NCBI GenBank assembly: GCA_004431415.1 | Contig: QPMI01000619.1 | Coordinates: forward strand, 57,824 to 121,823 | Origin: Cyanophora paradoxa | Lineage: Eukaryota; Glaucocystophyceae; Cyanophorales; Cyanophoraceae | Reading direction: 5' to 3' | Length of the DNA stretch: 64,000 nucleotides | Shown here: positions 19,777 through 30,254 of the stretch, in pieces | Position numbering within the stretch: the first letter of the stretch is position 1 | Layout of the letters: the number at the start of each line of letters is the position of its first letter | Made by a program: the position numbers and the translations under genes | The notes under the pieces: model-generated | The model's database searches: none | What the model was told of the DNA's origin: nothing | The model's input: only the letters and a program-made list of their open reading frames with translations

Positions 19777-20179
19777 CGATGATCGCCAAATGACAAATAG
19801 ACCCCCCTTAGGGACTGGCACGTGCAGCCTAGCTAGCATCAAGCGATCGCGATCGCGAGCAGCTTCGGCTCCAGCCTGGCAGCAAGCGGATCTTCGAATT
19901 CTACGTCAACAGCCGCGGCGGCGCAACACACAGACCTACTATAGCTAGTGCTTGTATATATCCTGACGGAGTTTCGCTGTTCAACTTCACTGGCCATATG
20001 CATGGCGGGCCAAGCTTAAGGGAGTCGACCTTGCAATTGGGGGCGGCAAGAGGCAAGACTACTACTAGGCTAGAGAATCGTAGTAGAGATACGTTCGTAC
20101 TGCCTGTTCGAAAGCGCGATAGCGCTTGACACTACAGCGCTACACGTGGGCAATAGGTGGGCCTACGCGGCGGCTAGCG
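19777..20179. other. Intergenic spacer, no gene seen
   Basis: AT-richer spacer between the LINE-like element and the 3' end of the adenylyl cyclase gene. The cyclase polyadenylation site should lie here, but no clear signal was identified. Confidence 0.4.
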
Positions 20180-23100
20180 CTAGGCCTCGAGCTTCGAATG
20201 GCGCTGCGGCGGTACCGGACCGGTGTCGACGTCGATCCCGGTGATATCAGCTCCATTTTCCGGGAGGGGGCGTCGAGCCTCGGGGGGGCTGCCGCCCCCG
20301 CCGGGTGACTGGCCATGGGCGCAGGAGACGAGGAGGAGGGAGTCGGAGTCGGGGTCGCGGGGCTCGAAGGCGAAGCCCGGCCCCGCCCCCGCCGCCACCG
20401 CCGCCGTCACCTGCGCCTGGCATGGGCGGGGGCGGCGGGACGGGGGGCAGAGCGGGGCGGGCGAGGGGGCGGAGCGCACGTGGACGCGGGCGGGGAGGCC
20501 CGTGCGCTCCATCTCGCCGGCGTCGTCCGCCGCGGGGCCGACCAGCTCCCACGTCCACCGCTTCGTCCCAACGACGGCCCCCGCCGCCCGCCCCAGCCCC
20601 ACCCCAATCCGCGCCGCGATCTGCCCCCCGTCAGCTGCACCCAGCCGGCGCCGGCCATGGCCGGCGGGCGGGCGGGCCCTCGCACCGGCTCCTCTACGAG
20701 GCGGCCGCTGCCCTCTCCGAAGTCCGCCGCGCGCTCCCGCCCGTCCCGCCGGGGCCGACGCGCAGCGAGCCGCTCATAGGCGCGGCGCGCCGCGCGAGGA
20801 CGCGGGTCCGCTCGTAGAGGGCCCGCATCTCGTCAGCGGCGCGCAGCAGGGCGCCCACCTCCCGCGGGCCCGCGGGGCCCTCCAGCCCCACCGCCCCCAC
20901 CCACGAGTCTGCGCGCCGCCGCCGCCTCAGCAACGGGGGGGCCAGGGTGGGCGGCAAGGGGAGGGGCGGGGCGGACCGCCGGCGGTGCGGAGGGTCTGGA
21001 CGCCGTGGCGCTCGGCGATCTCGTCGCAGGCCGCAAAGAGCGCGTCTGGCGGGGCGCACATGAGACAAGCGGGGCGGGGCGGGGCGGGACGGGACGGGGG
21101 GCACTGAGGGCGTCGACGAGGCGATGCGGGTCGGTGCGGGCGCTGAGCGCCGAGAAGCCGACGATGTCGCTCTGCAGCACCGCCACGCTCTCGAACTCCA
21201 TCGTCTCGAGCTCGCTGCCGCCCGGCCCCGCGTGAGGCAAAGCGCGAGGCGGCGGGGGCGCCGGGGCACACGCGGAGGCGAGGGGGTTGTCGGGGCCGCC
21301 GGGGCCCGGGGCGAGGGGCCAGGGGGCGGGGAGGCGGCGGAGGACGGCGCGGGGGAGGCAGAGGTCGAGCAGCGCCCGCGTGTCCGCCTCCGCCTCCGCC
21401 GCCACCCGCGCCTCCCGCCCCGCCCGGCCCCGCAGCTCGAAGCCCCTGCGCGCCAGCTGTAAGCTCGAGCTCGAAACACATGTACAAGCACATCGACGAG
21501 ACGTAACCTAACGAAAGAACGACACAAAGTGAATGAAAGCTCAAGCTAAGCACCTGCGGGCCTCGGCCTCGCGGAGGTATCCCACGGCGCTGACGGCGGC
21601 GGCGAAGAGGCCAAGCCAGATAGGCACGAGGTCGCCCTGGCGGCTCGCGAGCGTCGCGAGGGAGCTCAGGAGGATGGCCGCGACCCACACCTGGCTTGTA
21701 TGTTAGCTTTCATATTAAAGAGCTAGGGCGTGGTAAGAGATCTAGATTTAGATCTAGAGCTTAGCAAGAAAGAACAATAGAAGCCGTGGTAAAGAGCTTT
21801 CAAAGAGCCAGATCTAGATCTAGATCTAGAGCTTAGCAAGAGAGAGCAACAGAAGCCGCGTCGCGCCTGTAAGAAGCGCATTGCCAATAATAAGAAGCGC
21901 GCTTATACTTGGCATTCAAAGAGCTGGAGCGTAATGACAAAGAACAATAGAATTGAAGTCGCGCCTGGGTCTGCCAGAAGGGGAGGAGCCCGACAGAGGC
22001 GGCAAAGACGAGGGCGAACGTCGCGTCGGCGTCCGCCATCTGGCCAATAAAATCAAAGTGAATCAGAAGGGAAGAGATAGAAAGATCAAAGGCAAAGAAG
22101 AGGTAGCTTGAGTTCGTTTTTATAATTAGTTCGTTGTTATAATAAGTAGTTATAATTAGTTTACCGTTCGCGCCGCCGCTGAGAGGGCCGCCACCTCCAA
22201 GCCGACGAAGCCGAAGGCGTGGTCGAGGTACGAGAGGACGGGGCCGGCGGCGACCGCCGCCACCTGCGCGTGCACCGCCGCCGCCGCGACCCTGCGCGCA
22301 CACGCAAAGGCTCGGCTCGGCTCACGTCGCGATATCGCTCGGGTGCGTCTGCATGTGCTCGTTCGCGCGCACCAGCGGAGGCGGCGGCGGAGGGGGCCGT
22401 GGGAGCGCGAGAGGAGGCGCGAGGCGGCGAATCCGGCGGCGAGGACGGCGACGGAGGCCCCGCGGAGGGCGTAGCGCCCGCGGAGCTCGGCCGAGGACCC
22501 GAGGGCGTTCGCCAGGTACTTAAGGAACTGGATTACGATAAATTGAAGGACGCCTGAGTTCTAAAAACGAATCTAGAGGCGAAGCAAATTCAAGGTTGCA
22601 TTTAGACTGTGGAATTGATATCTAATTGAAAAACCGCGCCGTGATACACACGGAATCGAAGCCATTCTGTATAGCCATAGCCATACCATAACACCATGGC
22701 CATCTAGATCTAAAAGACACTAATTATAAAGCGCAGTAAAATGGCGCACGGGCATGAGGGCGGCGTTGAGGGCGGCGCAGAGGAGGAGCAGCCGGACGCC
22801 GCCCGTCCGGCTCCGCCGCGTCGCCGCGATGTACGCCGCCTCGTCCTTCGAATTCGAATTTAATTTGAATTTCGCGTGTCATCCTCGAATGAATTTCGCG
22901 GTTTCGAAACCGATTTCGCACCTCGCGGTTTTCGAAGGCGAGTCGCCACCAGGGGCGGGCCCGGGCCCGGGCGCGCGGGGACGGGCCGCTGCCCGCGCCG
23001 TCCGGACCCTTCCCGCTCCTCTCTAAATCTTCCGCAGAGGCACAGCCATCAACTCGCAGTTGCTCGACCTGCACGCGAAAAATGCGTCGGGCGACGAAGA

Positions 23101-26100
23101 CGACGACGGATTTTCGCGGCCCAATCTGGCTCACGCGAAGGAGGCGCGAAAATTTGCCTCGCAGCGAGCGGCCTTGAGGGGCTGGCGATCTTGAGCCCGC
23201 CGCGGGGCCGTCTGAGCCGGGATCTACGCCCGCGCCGCCTCCGCCCCACGGCTGCAGCTGTGGATGTCTGCTCGACCGCGAACGCGAACGCGACCGGGCT
23301 GAGCGCGAGGAGCGGTGCGAGCGGCCCGATCGCGAGGCGGCGCCGGCGCCGGCCGTCCGGATCGAGTGGACGGAAAGTCGCCCGCCCCCGTCCGCTTCGA
23401 TAGAGGAGCGGGCGACCGAGCTGCGCCCGCTCGTCAGACGGTTCGAAGCCGCCGGCAGGCGGGAAGCTTAAGGGCCGGGCGGCGCGCACCTGCGGCGTGC
23501 CAGGTCCACGAATTCTGATGGGGCCCACTCCGCCGGCGCCTCTGTGTCGGGGTCCGCGGCGGCGGACCGCGCAGAAGGCCTGGGACGGGACGCGGCTAGC
23601 GCTGCCGCGGACTCGGGATCCCCGGGCTCGCGATCGAGATCGCGATCGCGATAGAGGCCGCGCGATCGCGAAGAGCGGCGGAGGGCGCCGGCGCCGGCCG
23701 CGGCCGCGGCCCAGGATCCCGACCCCCGGCACGAGGGCTCGCGATCGATATCGCTGCAGCTGGCCACGCGCGCGGCGGCTCCGGATCCGCCCGCATCGAG
23801 CTCGGATCCGGAAGGGATCTCGGGCGCGATGCGGCGGCTGCTTCTCGGGCGCGGGGCGCCGCTCCGGTCGCCCTTAGGCTTCACGCTGGCGCCGGAGGCG
23901 AACGGCAGCTTCGAGAGGAGGGACGCGGACGGGAGGTACGCCGGGCCGAGGCGCAGCGATCGGGGTGCCGAGCCGCGCATGCTCCCCGCGACCGACCCCT
24001 CCACGCTCTCGCGGGCGGCGAGGTCGAGGCTTGCGGGGGGTACGAGGGCGCCGAAGCCCGTGTACGTGGGATACGGGGCGGGGTCCGAGGCACGCCGGAG
24101 CGCCGCCTCCGCGGCCGCCGCGAGCGCTAGGCTCGAGTCGAGGCCCGCGAGCGCTCGGAGGCCGTGCTCCGGGAGGCCTGGGAGAGAGTGAGGGGTGCGT
24201 CGAAGTCAGGCTGGGGATCTAGAGGGGCAGAGGGGGCGGGTGCGGACTCTGGCGCGAATCGGGCGCGCTGCCGTTCGCGCCGCCTTGTCGCGTGACAGCG
24301 TGCAGGGAAGCCGTGGAGGGAACGGGGCTCTCAACGGGGAGCGACATCGACGGGATACCGATGTACCCCGGCGGAAGCGAGGGGGGTACGCCGATCCCGA
24401 GGTCGATCGCGAGGTCGGCTTGAGGCCTGGAGGGGGGGCGGGGCCCGGCCGCAGCTGCAGAGGAGTCGCGCTCCAGCAGGCAAGTGGCGAGGGGCCCGCG
24501 GCCCTTGACGAGGACGATGCGGGGCGGGGAGAAGGCGAAGGCGGGGGCGCCGGGGGCCCCCGAGGGGTCGGCGGCGGCGCGCAGCTCGGCGGCCGCCTGC
24601 AGCGCGTCCCGCGCCGCCGTCGGCAGCTGCACGCGGCCCTCAATCCCGTGCAGGCACATCCTGCCGCCCCGCCCCGCGTCGGTCACGGCGGCGGAGGCAG
24701 GCGGCGGGGGCGCCGGGCGGCCGCGGGGCAAAGCAAAGCACCGCTGGGCGAGGTTGCAGCTGCGGAGCGCGCGGGAGGAGGTCAGCGGCGCGGCGGGCAG
24801 CGTGCCGGGGCGGGGCGGGGCGCACGCGTCGCCGAAGACGTCGAAGGCGAGGCGGCAGCCGATCACGCCGCTCACCAGCGGGCCCCTGCGGCGGCGGCGT
24901 CGTGAGGCCGCGCCGGCGGCGGCGGCGGCGGCGGGCGCGGGCGCACTCGAAGAGGCCGGCCTTGATGGAGAAGGCGAGGGCGCGGGCGGCGTCGACCGCG
25001 TCGAGCGCAAAGGCCGCCGCCGCCTCCGTGTGGTGCACCCGCGCCCCGCCCTCGCCCTCGCCCCGCCGCAGCCAGCGGCCCCGCACGCGCCCGTCCCCCG
25101 CCCCGTACCCCGACCCCAGCCGCGGCCGCATGCCCCGCGGGCTCTCCTCCTCCTCCTCCCCCTCCTCCTCGTCGTCGTCCGCGTCGAACGCGATGCCGCT
25201 GACGCCCTGCGGGGGGCGGCGTGAGAGGCCGGGCGCGCGGGGGGGCCGGGGGGCCGGAGCGGGGGCGAGCCATGAAGGTGGAGCCGATGGACTTGATCTT
25301 GAGGACGCCGTGCCGCTCCGCCAGCGCCTCCAGCGCCGCCATCAGCGCCCGCATCCCCGCCAGCGCCCCCCGCGCCCCGCCGCCCTCGAGCTCCGCCCCG
25401 GCCCCCGCCACGCCGGCGGCGGAGACGAAGACGACGGTGGCGCTGGCGTGGAGGCGGTTGATGCGGCCCCACTCGTCCCGGTGCACCGCCTCGATCACCT
25501 GGCCCGCCCCTCGTCGGCTCGGTGGGGCCGGGCGGGCGGGGCGGGCCAGGGCGGGGCGGGGCGGACTGGGTCCGGGAGGAGGTTGCGGAGGAGGGCGACG
25601 GCGGAGCGCTGGCGGGCGACCGCCTCCTCCCGCGCCCGCTCCACCGCCTCCGTCTGCAGGAAGCTCCGCCGCGCCTCCAGCTCGTACCGCACCCCTGCCC
25701 CGCCCCCAGAGCTCGAGAACTTCAAGCCGGTCCCCAAATTAAAGAAGCGGGCGCACCGGCGGCGATGACGAGGGCTGTCGTCACCGCGAGGGCGATCTGC
25801 ACCGCGAGGGCGACCAGAAGGGACCGCGCCCGGCGCGCCTCCGGCGCCAGGGCCGCCCCGCCCAGCTCGCTCCCGATGCTGACCAGCACGAAGAGCGGCA
25901 GGACGGACGTCGAGAGCTCGAGGGGTACATGGCTGAACAGGAAGAGCGCGATCGCGATGGCGGGGGCAAGCAAATCATCTGACCCGATCGCGAGTCAGGT
26001 CAGACGGGATGGAAAGGACGATTCAGTTATATCTTGAAGGTGCACACAGTAAGGGCTGATCGCGTCCGCCACAATGTAGACACTGTGCATCCGCCTCGCG

Positions 26101-27007
26101 CAAAACAGAAGGTAGACCGAAAAGATGGCCTGCGATTCCGTGTGAAAATCGAAGAAATGCATCTTAGAAGCGCCGTCGGCGGCCCCCTCATGATCAGAGT
26201 GATATCGATCGTGGATGAAATGCCCACCGGGGGGGAGGGCGGGGGGGGGGGGGGGGGGGGGAGGGGGGAGGGGGGGAGGGGGGGGGGGAAGCCCACCGTC
26301 ATTTGCAGGGCGAAGAAACGGCGTGGCGGCATCCGCCTGACGAGCGGCGTGTAGGAGAAACTCGCGCAGACGACGACCAGCGCGAAGATGGCGATCCGAA
26401 GGGCGAAATCCGTCGACGAGACGGGCGCGGTGACGTTACCGAGCACTGCGAATTCGAAATTGCCGAGCGTTCATTGCAAGCTCGGACTCTAGCGATTGCA
26501 ATTGCGATTGATAGGCGTGTGCGCTTTAATGAAAAGGGTGGCCCGGGTTTAGTCGTCTGGCTACATAGATATATCGATTTAAAAATAAGCTCTGAATTCA
26601 TTGAAAATAGAATTATAGAATAGCGCACCATCCCCCAGAGTGCTCAAAGTCGCTATGCTGAACAGAACGCTGCGACTCGGCGAGCGATGGAAGGGCGAAT
26701 TCGAACAAGGATAATGAGACAGTGGGAAACAGAACCAGATCATTGAATGCTAATTTTTAATTGAGATAGAGGCGGAGATCTAGAGGATTTACCGGAAGCG
26801 AGTCACGCCTCTGGCGGCGTAAGAGCGCTCGAACCGGCGCTCGGCCGCCTCGTCGCGGAAGCGGACGCGCATGCGGAGAAGGCCACGGTCGAACGCCCAG
26901 CCGCTGACGGCCGCCTCCCGCAGCCGGACGCGCGGCGCCGCCGCGGGCGCGGCCGCCCCCACATTGAGCGCAGGCCGCGGGGGCCCCTCCTCGCTCCCCG
27001 TGGCCAT
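20180..27007 (-). CDS. Transmembrane adenylyl cyclase with swapped (C2-then-C1) catalytic halves
   Basis: Makes cyclic AMP from ATP at a membrane. Phase-consistent exons from the ATG at 27007 are: 27007-26793, 26669-26629, 26445-26297, 26129-26048, 25978-25757, a coiled-coil exon (about 25692-25567), 25498-25271, 25206-24947, 24885-24826, 24759-24742, 24660-(24.2-24.4 kb), 24177-(about 23490), then 22845-22750, 22527-22373, 22291-22165, 22039-21965, 21690-21554, 21445-21105, 21045-20977, 20908-(about 20.7 kb), 20634-20180 (TAG). The order is: short N-terminus, six helices, coiled coil ending LLRNLLPDP, catalytic half 1, Ser/Arg-rich linker, six helices, catalytic half 2. Half 1 lacks the metal aspartates but has the base-reading Lys and Asp and the Asn...Arg pair. 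Half 2 has both metal aspartates but lacks Asn...Arg. Together they make one complete adenylyl site. The exon between 23490 and 22845 and three donor positions are unresolved. A partial broken duplicate lies at 1-2745. Confidence 0.8.
20440..21445 (-). other. Catalytic half 2 (C1-like, metal-binding)
   Basis: LLDLCLPRAVLRRL leads into VAVLQSDIVGFSALSARTDP with the first metal Asp, then across splices DALNALFAACDEIAERHGV and LRTAGDSWVGAVGL with the second. The later phrase ARIGVGLGRAAGAVVGTKR is followed by LVGPAADDAGEMERTGLPAR, where the Asn and Arg of C2 are replaced; the spacing of D, A and ME matches the C1 halves of mammalian enzymes. The donor of the exon starting at 20908 is unresolved. 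Confidence 0.75.
21554..22845 (-). other. Second six-helix membrane block of the cyclase
   Basis: Five exons in matching phases (22845-22750, 22527-22373, 22291-22165, 22039-21965, 21690-21554) encode GVRLLLLCAALNAALMPV, ASVAVLAAGFAASRLL, VAAVAAGPVLSYLDHAF, TFALVFAASVGLLPFW, VWVAAILLSSLATLAS and LVPIWLGLFAAAVSAVGYL. The exon ending at 21965 uses a GC donor (CAG|GCGCGA). The last exon is the one missing from the broken duplicate. Confidence 0.7.
24500..25498 (-). other. Catalytic half 1 (C2-like, purine-recognising)
   Basis: RINRLHASATVVFVSAAGV stands where the first metal Asp normally is, and KIKSIGSTFMG has Ser in place of the second. Both changes are those of mammalian C2. The second Lys of KIKSIG and the Asp of AFDVFGD correspond to the Lys/Asp pair that reads adenine; guanylyl cyclases have Glu/Cys. 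GPLVSGVIG and the spliced phrase DACNLAQRM supply the transition-state Asn and Arg. It closes with VQLPTAARDAL and VKGRGPLATCLL. Confidence 0.8.
24742..24759 (-). other. 18-nt catalytic microexon
   Basis: Bounded by an acceptor CTCCGCAG and a donor GTGCTT, this 18-nt exon completes the Ala codon, adds Cys-Asn-Leu-Ala-Gln and starts the Arg codon. The upstream exon ends GGCGACGC and the downstream exon starts GATGTGCCTG. Skipping it keeps the frame but removes the catalytic Asn. Confidence 0.75.
25757..26669 (-). other. First six-helix membrane block of the cyclase
   Basis: Exons 26669-26629, 26445-26297, 26129-26048 and 25978-25757 join without a stop. They give hydrophobic stretches VLFSIATLSTLG, FALRIAIFALVVVCASFSYT, AIFSVYLLF, LLAPAIAIALFLFS, VLPLFVLVSIGSELGGAAL and LLVALAVQIALAVTTALVIA. 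The count matches the six helices of each half of mammalian adenylyl cyclases. Confidence 0.7.
26225..26292. repeat. Poly-G tract (poly-C on the coding strand) in a cyclase intron
   Basis: Nearly continuous G over about 65 bp, with single A interruptions in its right half. On the coding strand it is a C-type polypyrimidine run within the intron between the exons ending at 26297 and starting at 26129. Confidence 0.85.
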
Positions 27008-27139
27008 GGCGGATCGATATCGGAAAGTCGATCGGGGCGACGACAGGCGGGATACCGCTGAAGCTGCAGCTTCGTCTGCGGGCGCGCCGGCGGCTGCAGC
27101 TTCGGATTCGACGGGGGGGACTTTGCGCACACTGCGCAT

Positions 27140-27850
27140 GCTGCGCGGCCTCGTTCTATATATAGATCCGAAGCTGGACCGAGTTTTAGACCTGCGCAGG
27201 CCTAGCTATATAGGCCCTAGCTATAGGCACGAGGTCTCGGCCGGCCGCGGGCGCCGCGCCCAAGGAACCTGCCTTCAGGCTCGAGCTCGCTAAAGCTTCT
27301 TCGAATTCCGCGAATATTATATCGGAGGCCGACGCCGCTTCTGCGCGCCCATCCGGCCTGGCCAGGCTTGCAATTGGGTTGATCGTGAGCGGTTGATCAG
27401 CTGCATGCGCACGTACTGCGGCAGGCAGGCCTGCCAGGCTGGCCTAGGTCTGCTGCTGATCATGACGCCATATGCATGCCAAGCCTTTAGCTAACTGATT
27501 CGGACTACATATATAAGAGCTAACTTCGACCACTGCAGCTGCTGTTTCTTGCTCTGAAGGCCCTTGGCCTGTAGCTGGCCGCGCCGCGCGAATTCGGAGT
27601 CGATGCGCGCGCGCGCCTCCGACCTGCTGCCGATGCTGCTCTGCTGTGCTGCTGCTGCTGCTGCTGCGGAGACTGCGGCCCAGCTGCAGCCGGCCTGCAG
27701 CCTGCAGGCCCCACGCGCGTGTGCAAGTTAAGCAGCGCAACCTCCGAGCTGTTAATACGATCCGATGATCGGTTATTCCGTGATGCATATGGGGTAGCTA
27801 GCGCACGAAGCGTTATTCCGCAGGGGGGAACGAGGATGGGGTACAGTCGC
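27140..27850. other. Intergenic spacer between the cyclase and the F-box gene
   Basis: No gene supported. On the minus strand a CTATATATAG box lies near 27156, about 150 bp upstream of the cyclase ATG, and could serve as its TATA element. A (CTG)n run of about eight units sits near 27640-27665. Confidence 0.4.
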
Positions 27851-27853
27851 TAG

Positions 27854-29520
27854 TTGACTTCTCCATGGCGATCGTTCGGAGCTCGTAAGCTTGCCAAGCT
27901 GCTTTCCTGTTGGTCCGACTTGGTCGCCGACGCCGTGAGCGCTCGCGGTTCTAGCTGCAGCATGCAGCTCCACAGCATGCGTCCTGCGAGCTGCTCGGAA
28001 GCGGGCGAGCCGGCGCCAACGGCGCTGGCGCTGCTGCCCGACGGCGTCGTTGAAGCGATCCTGCGGCACCTGGGTGCGTACGAGGCCTTCGCGGTTGTGC
28101 GTACGAGCGCCCTCTTCGAAACTTCGACCGCGCGCGTGCTTACTCCGCCGCGCAGGCGCGCGTCTGGGCGGTCGACCGGAGGCTGCGCGGCATCCTCGCC
28201 GGAATGAGGCAGTGGGGCGCGTTGGAGGTCGTCGGGGAGCGCGCGGGCCCGCCGCTCGCCGGTCGCCTGCGCGGCCTCGCGAGGCGGGCGTCTCGCGGCG
28301 GCCTCTTCGGCGTCCGGCGGCTCGTAATCGAGGCCGACTGCGCGGCGGCCTCGCCGGCGGCGCGTGCCGGCGTCGCGGCGGCCGCGCTGCAGCTCATCGG
28401 CGCGCTGGCGCCGGCGGAGGAGCTGCGCCTGGGCCTCGGGGGCACGGAGCCGTGGCCCGGGCCGCGGGAGCAGATGGCGGCCGGCGCGCGCGCGCCGCTT
28501 GAGGCCGGACAGCTCTCGGAGCTGCTCGTCGAGGCCCTCGAGCCCGCGGGGGGTACCCTCCACACCCTCCTGCTCGACGTACCCCTCTTCCTGCCCCCCG
28601 CCTTCCCCGACAAGTCGGCCGTCTTCGCCCGCCCCTTCCCTGCCCTTCGGTCCCTCGCCTTCGCCGCCGACGCCGCCTGCGTACCCCGCTCCGCCGTCGG
28701 CTACGCGGCGCACGTACCCGGCCTCCGCCGCCTCGCGCCGATCGGCGTACCCCTCGACGCGGCGTGCTTCGAGGCGCTCGCCTCGGGTCCGGCGGGGCCC
28801 GCTCTGGAGGCCCTGGGTGACCCCGGGCGCCCGGCGCTCTGCCCCGCCGCCTCCCTCGCGGGCATCGAGGGCCTCTCCGCCCTCCGCGAGCTCCACCTCG
28901 AGCTGGGACCCGCCTCCACCTCTGTCGAAGCCGGCCCGGCGGCCCTCGCGCCCCTCGGCGCCCTCCCCCGCCTCGCGCTCCTCTCCCTCTCCCTCCCCAG
29001 CGAGGCCCTGCCCCTCCTCTCGGGGGTGGCCCTGGGCCCCGCCCTGGCCGACCTCCGCGTGGCCCTCCGCCCCTCCGCCGCCGCCGGCGTAGACGGGCCC
29101 GCCGTCGCACGCGCCGTCGACGCCGCCTCCCGGGTCCTCACCGAGGTCGTACCCCCCCTCTTCCCCACCCCCCAACCCAACCCGTTCTTACTTTCGCCGC
29201 AGTGGACGTACGTGGGGCGGCCCTCGCGGGCGCCCCTCAGCGAAGACGAGGCGAGTGCCCTCGCGCGGTGCCCCCGCCTCGCCCGCCTGTGCCTCCGGCA
29301 CGCCTGGGCCCAAGGCGCCCCTGCGGAGGCGGAGGCCAATGCTGGGCCCTACGCGCGCCTCCGCGGCTGCCGGGCCGGCGCCGCGCTAGGCCTCGACGTC
29401 GAGGTCCGGCTGGCCCGCGCCCCTGCCGGCGGCGAGGCGTGGGCCGCCGCCGCCGCCGCCGCCCTCGCCGCCGCCCTCCCCGCCGCCCGCGTTGTGTTCG
29501 ATCCCGAGGAGTCCCAATGA
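27854..29520 (+). CDS. F-box protein with leucine-rich C-terminal region
   Basis: The N-terminal frame (from an ATG at 27854, or more likely 27962) contains an F-box: ALALLPDGVVEAILRHLGAY followed by EAFAVVRTSALF. The rest continues in another frame from about 28115 (RNFDRARAYSAAQARVWAVD) to TGA at 29518. A single-base shift near 28110-28125, or an error, therefore separates the two, because no plausible intron fits. The C-terminal 400 residues are Leu-rich with repeats of the type 'LRELHLELG', 'LPRLALLSLSLPSEALPL' and 'CPRLARLCL', as in RNI-type repeats. A 54-nt in-frame intron is likely at 29149-29202. F-box proteins recruit substrates to SCF ubiquitin ligases; the substrate is unknown. Confidence 0.6.
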
Positions 29521-29656
29521 GATTCAAAAACTGATCATGATAGATATTACTAATTCGAGTTCTGAAGCCGATCGAGCTGGAGCCCTCATACCGACTTCTC
29601 ATCACTCGAATGTGTGGTCAAGGGGGGCCTGTGTGGTCAAGAAATTAATTGAAAGT

Positions 29657-30171
29657 CTAAGAGGATCTGGGAGCGCCGGTCCCCGGCTCAGCTCCGATCC
29701 CAGCGCTAGCACGTTGACGCACCGATTCGAGGGACGGGATGAATTCACGCAGGCGCTCGAGGCGGTGCCTCGCCTTCTGGTCGCGCTCCTCTTGCAGTTG
29801 GGCGGGCGTACGCGTGCCTACGTCCACCCTATGGGTGTCGCCCTCGCACCACGTCCCGAGCTCGCGGAGCGACGGCAGGGCGGCGCCCACGGCGCGCAGC
29901 TCCTCGTCTCCAAGGCGAGGGACTGCGTAGATGTGGAGCCTCCGGAGGGCGGAGAAGGGCGCGAGGGCGGCGCCAAGCTCGTCCCATCTGGAATCATCTG
30001 CAACTGCGCGGAATAAATGCGGGCACTGCGTGGTGCTCCCATCTGGCACTGCTGCAGATGGCACGCACAGGCTGAGGGAAGGCACGGGCAGAGGCGGAGG
30101 GACAGGGAGTGGAGGGTGGGCCCGAGGGGCGCGAGCTGCACGAGCAGAGCCGCGACGTAGAAGCGGTTCAT
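29657..30171 (-). CDS. Leucine-rich (RNI-like) protein, 3' exons
   Basis: Exon 1 visible here starts at an AG acceptor or the ATG at 30171 (ALMNRFYVAALLVQLAPLG, TLHSLSLRL). It joins an exon beginning near 30006 (ADDSRWDELGAALAPFSALR). Leu-rich repeat phrases follow: LRRLHIYAVPRLGDEELRAV and ALPSLRELGTWCEGD. A charged coil closes the protein (QLQEERDQKARHRLERLREF) before a TAG at 29657. It is convergent with the F-box gene to its left. It may be the 3' part of a larger F-box/LRR gene, but no F-box exon was found upstream in this orientation before 30255. Confidence 0.45.
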
Positions 30172-30254
30172 AAGAGCCTGCGCGCGAGGCGCCGCGCCGA
30201 TGTCATGATCAGGTAATCCCCAAGGGCGCCGATGTCAGGTAATCACCTAGTCAC

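Noticed and set aside
20223-21462. Several plus-strand frames of 110-294 codons
   Set aside because: They lie opposite the catalytic exons of the cyclase, whose motifs are unambiguous on the minus strand.
24195-25768. Plus-strand frames of 170-288 codons
   Set aside because: Antisense to the first catalytic half and coiled coil of the cyclase.
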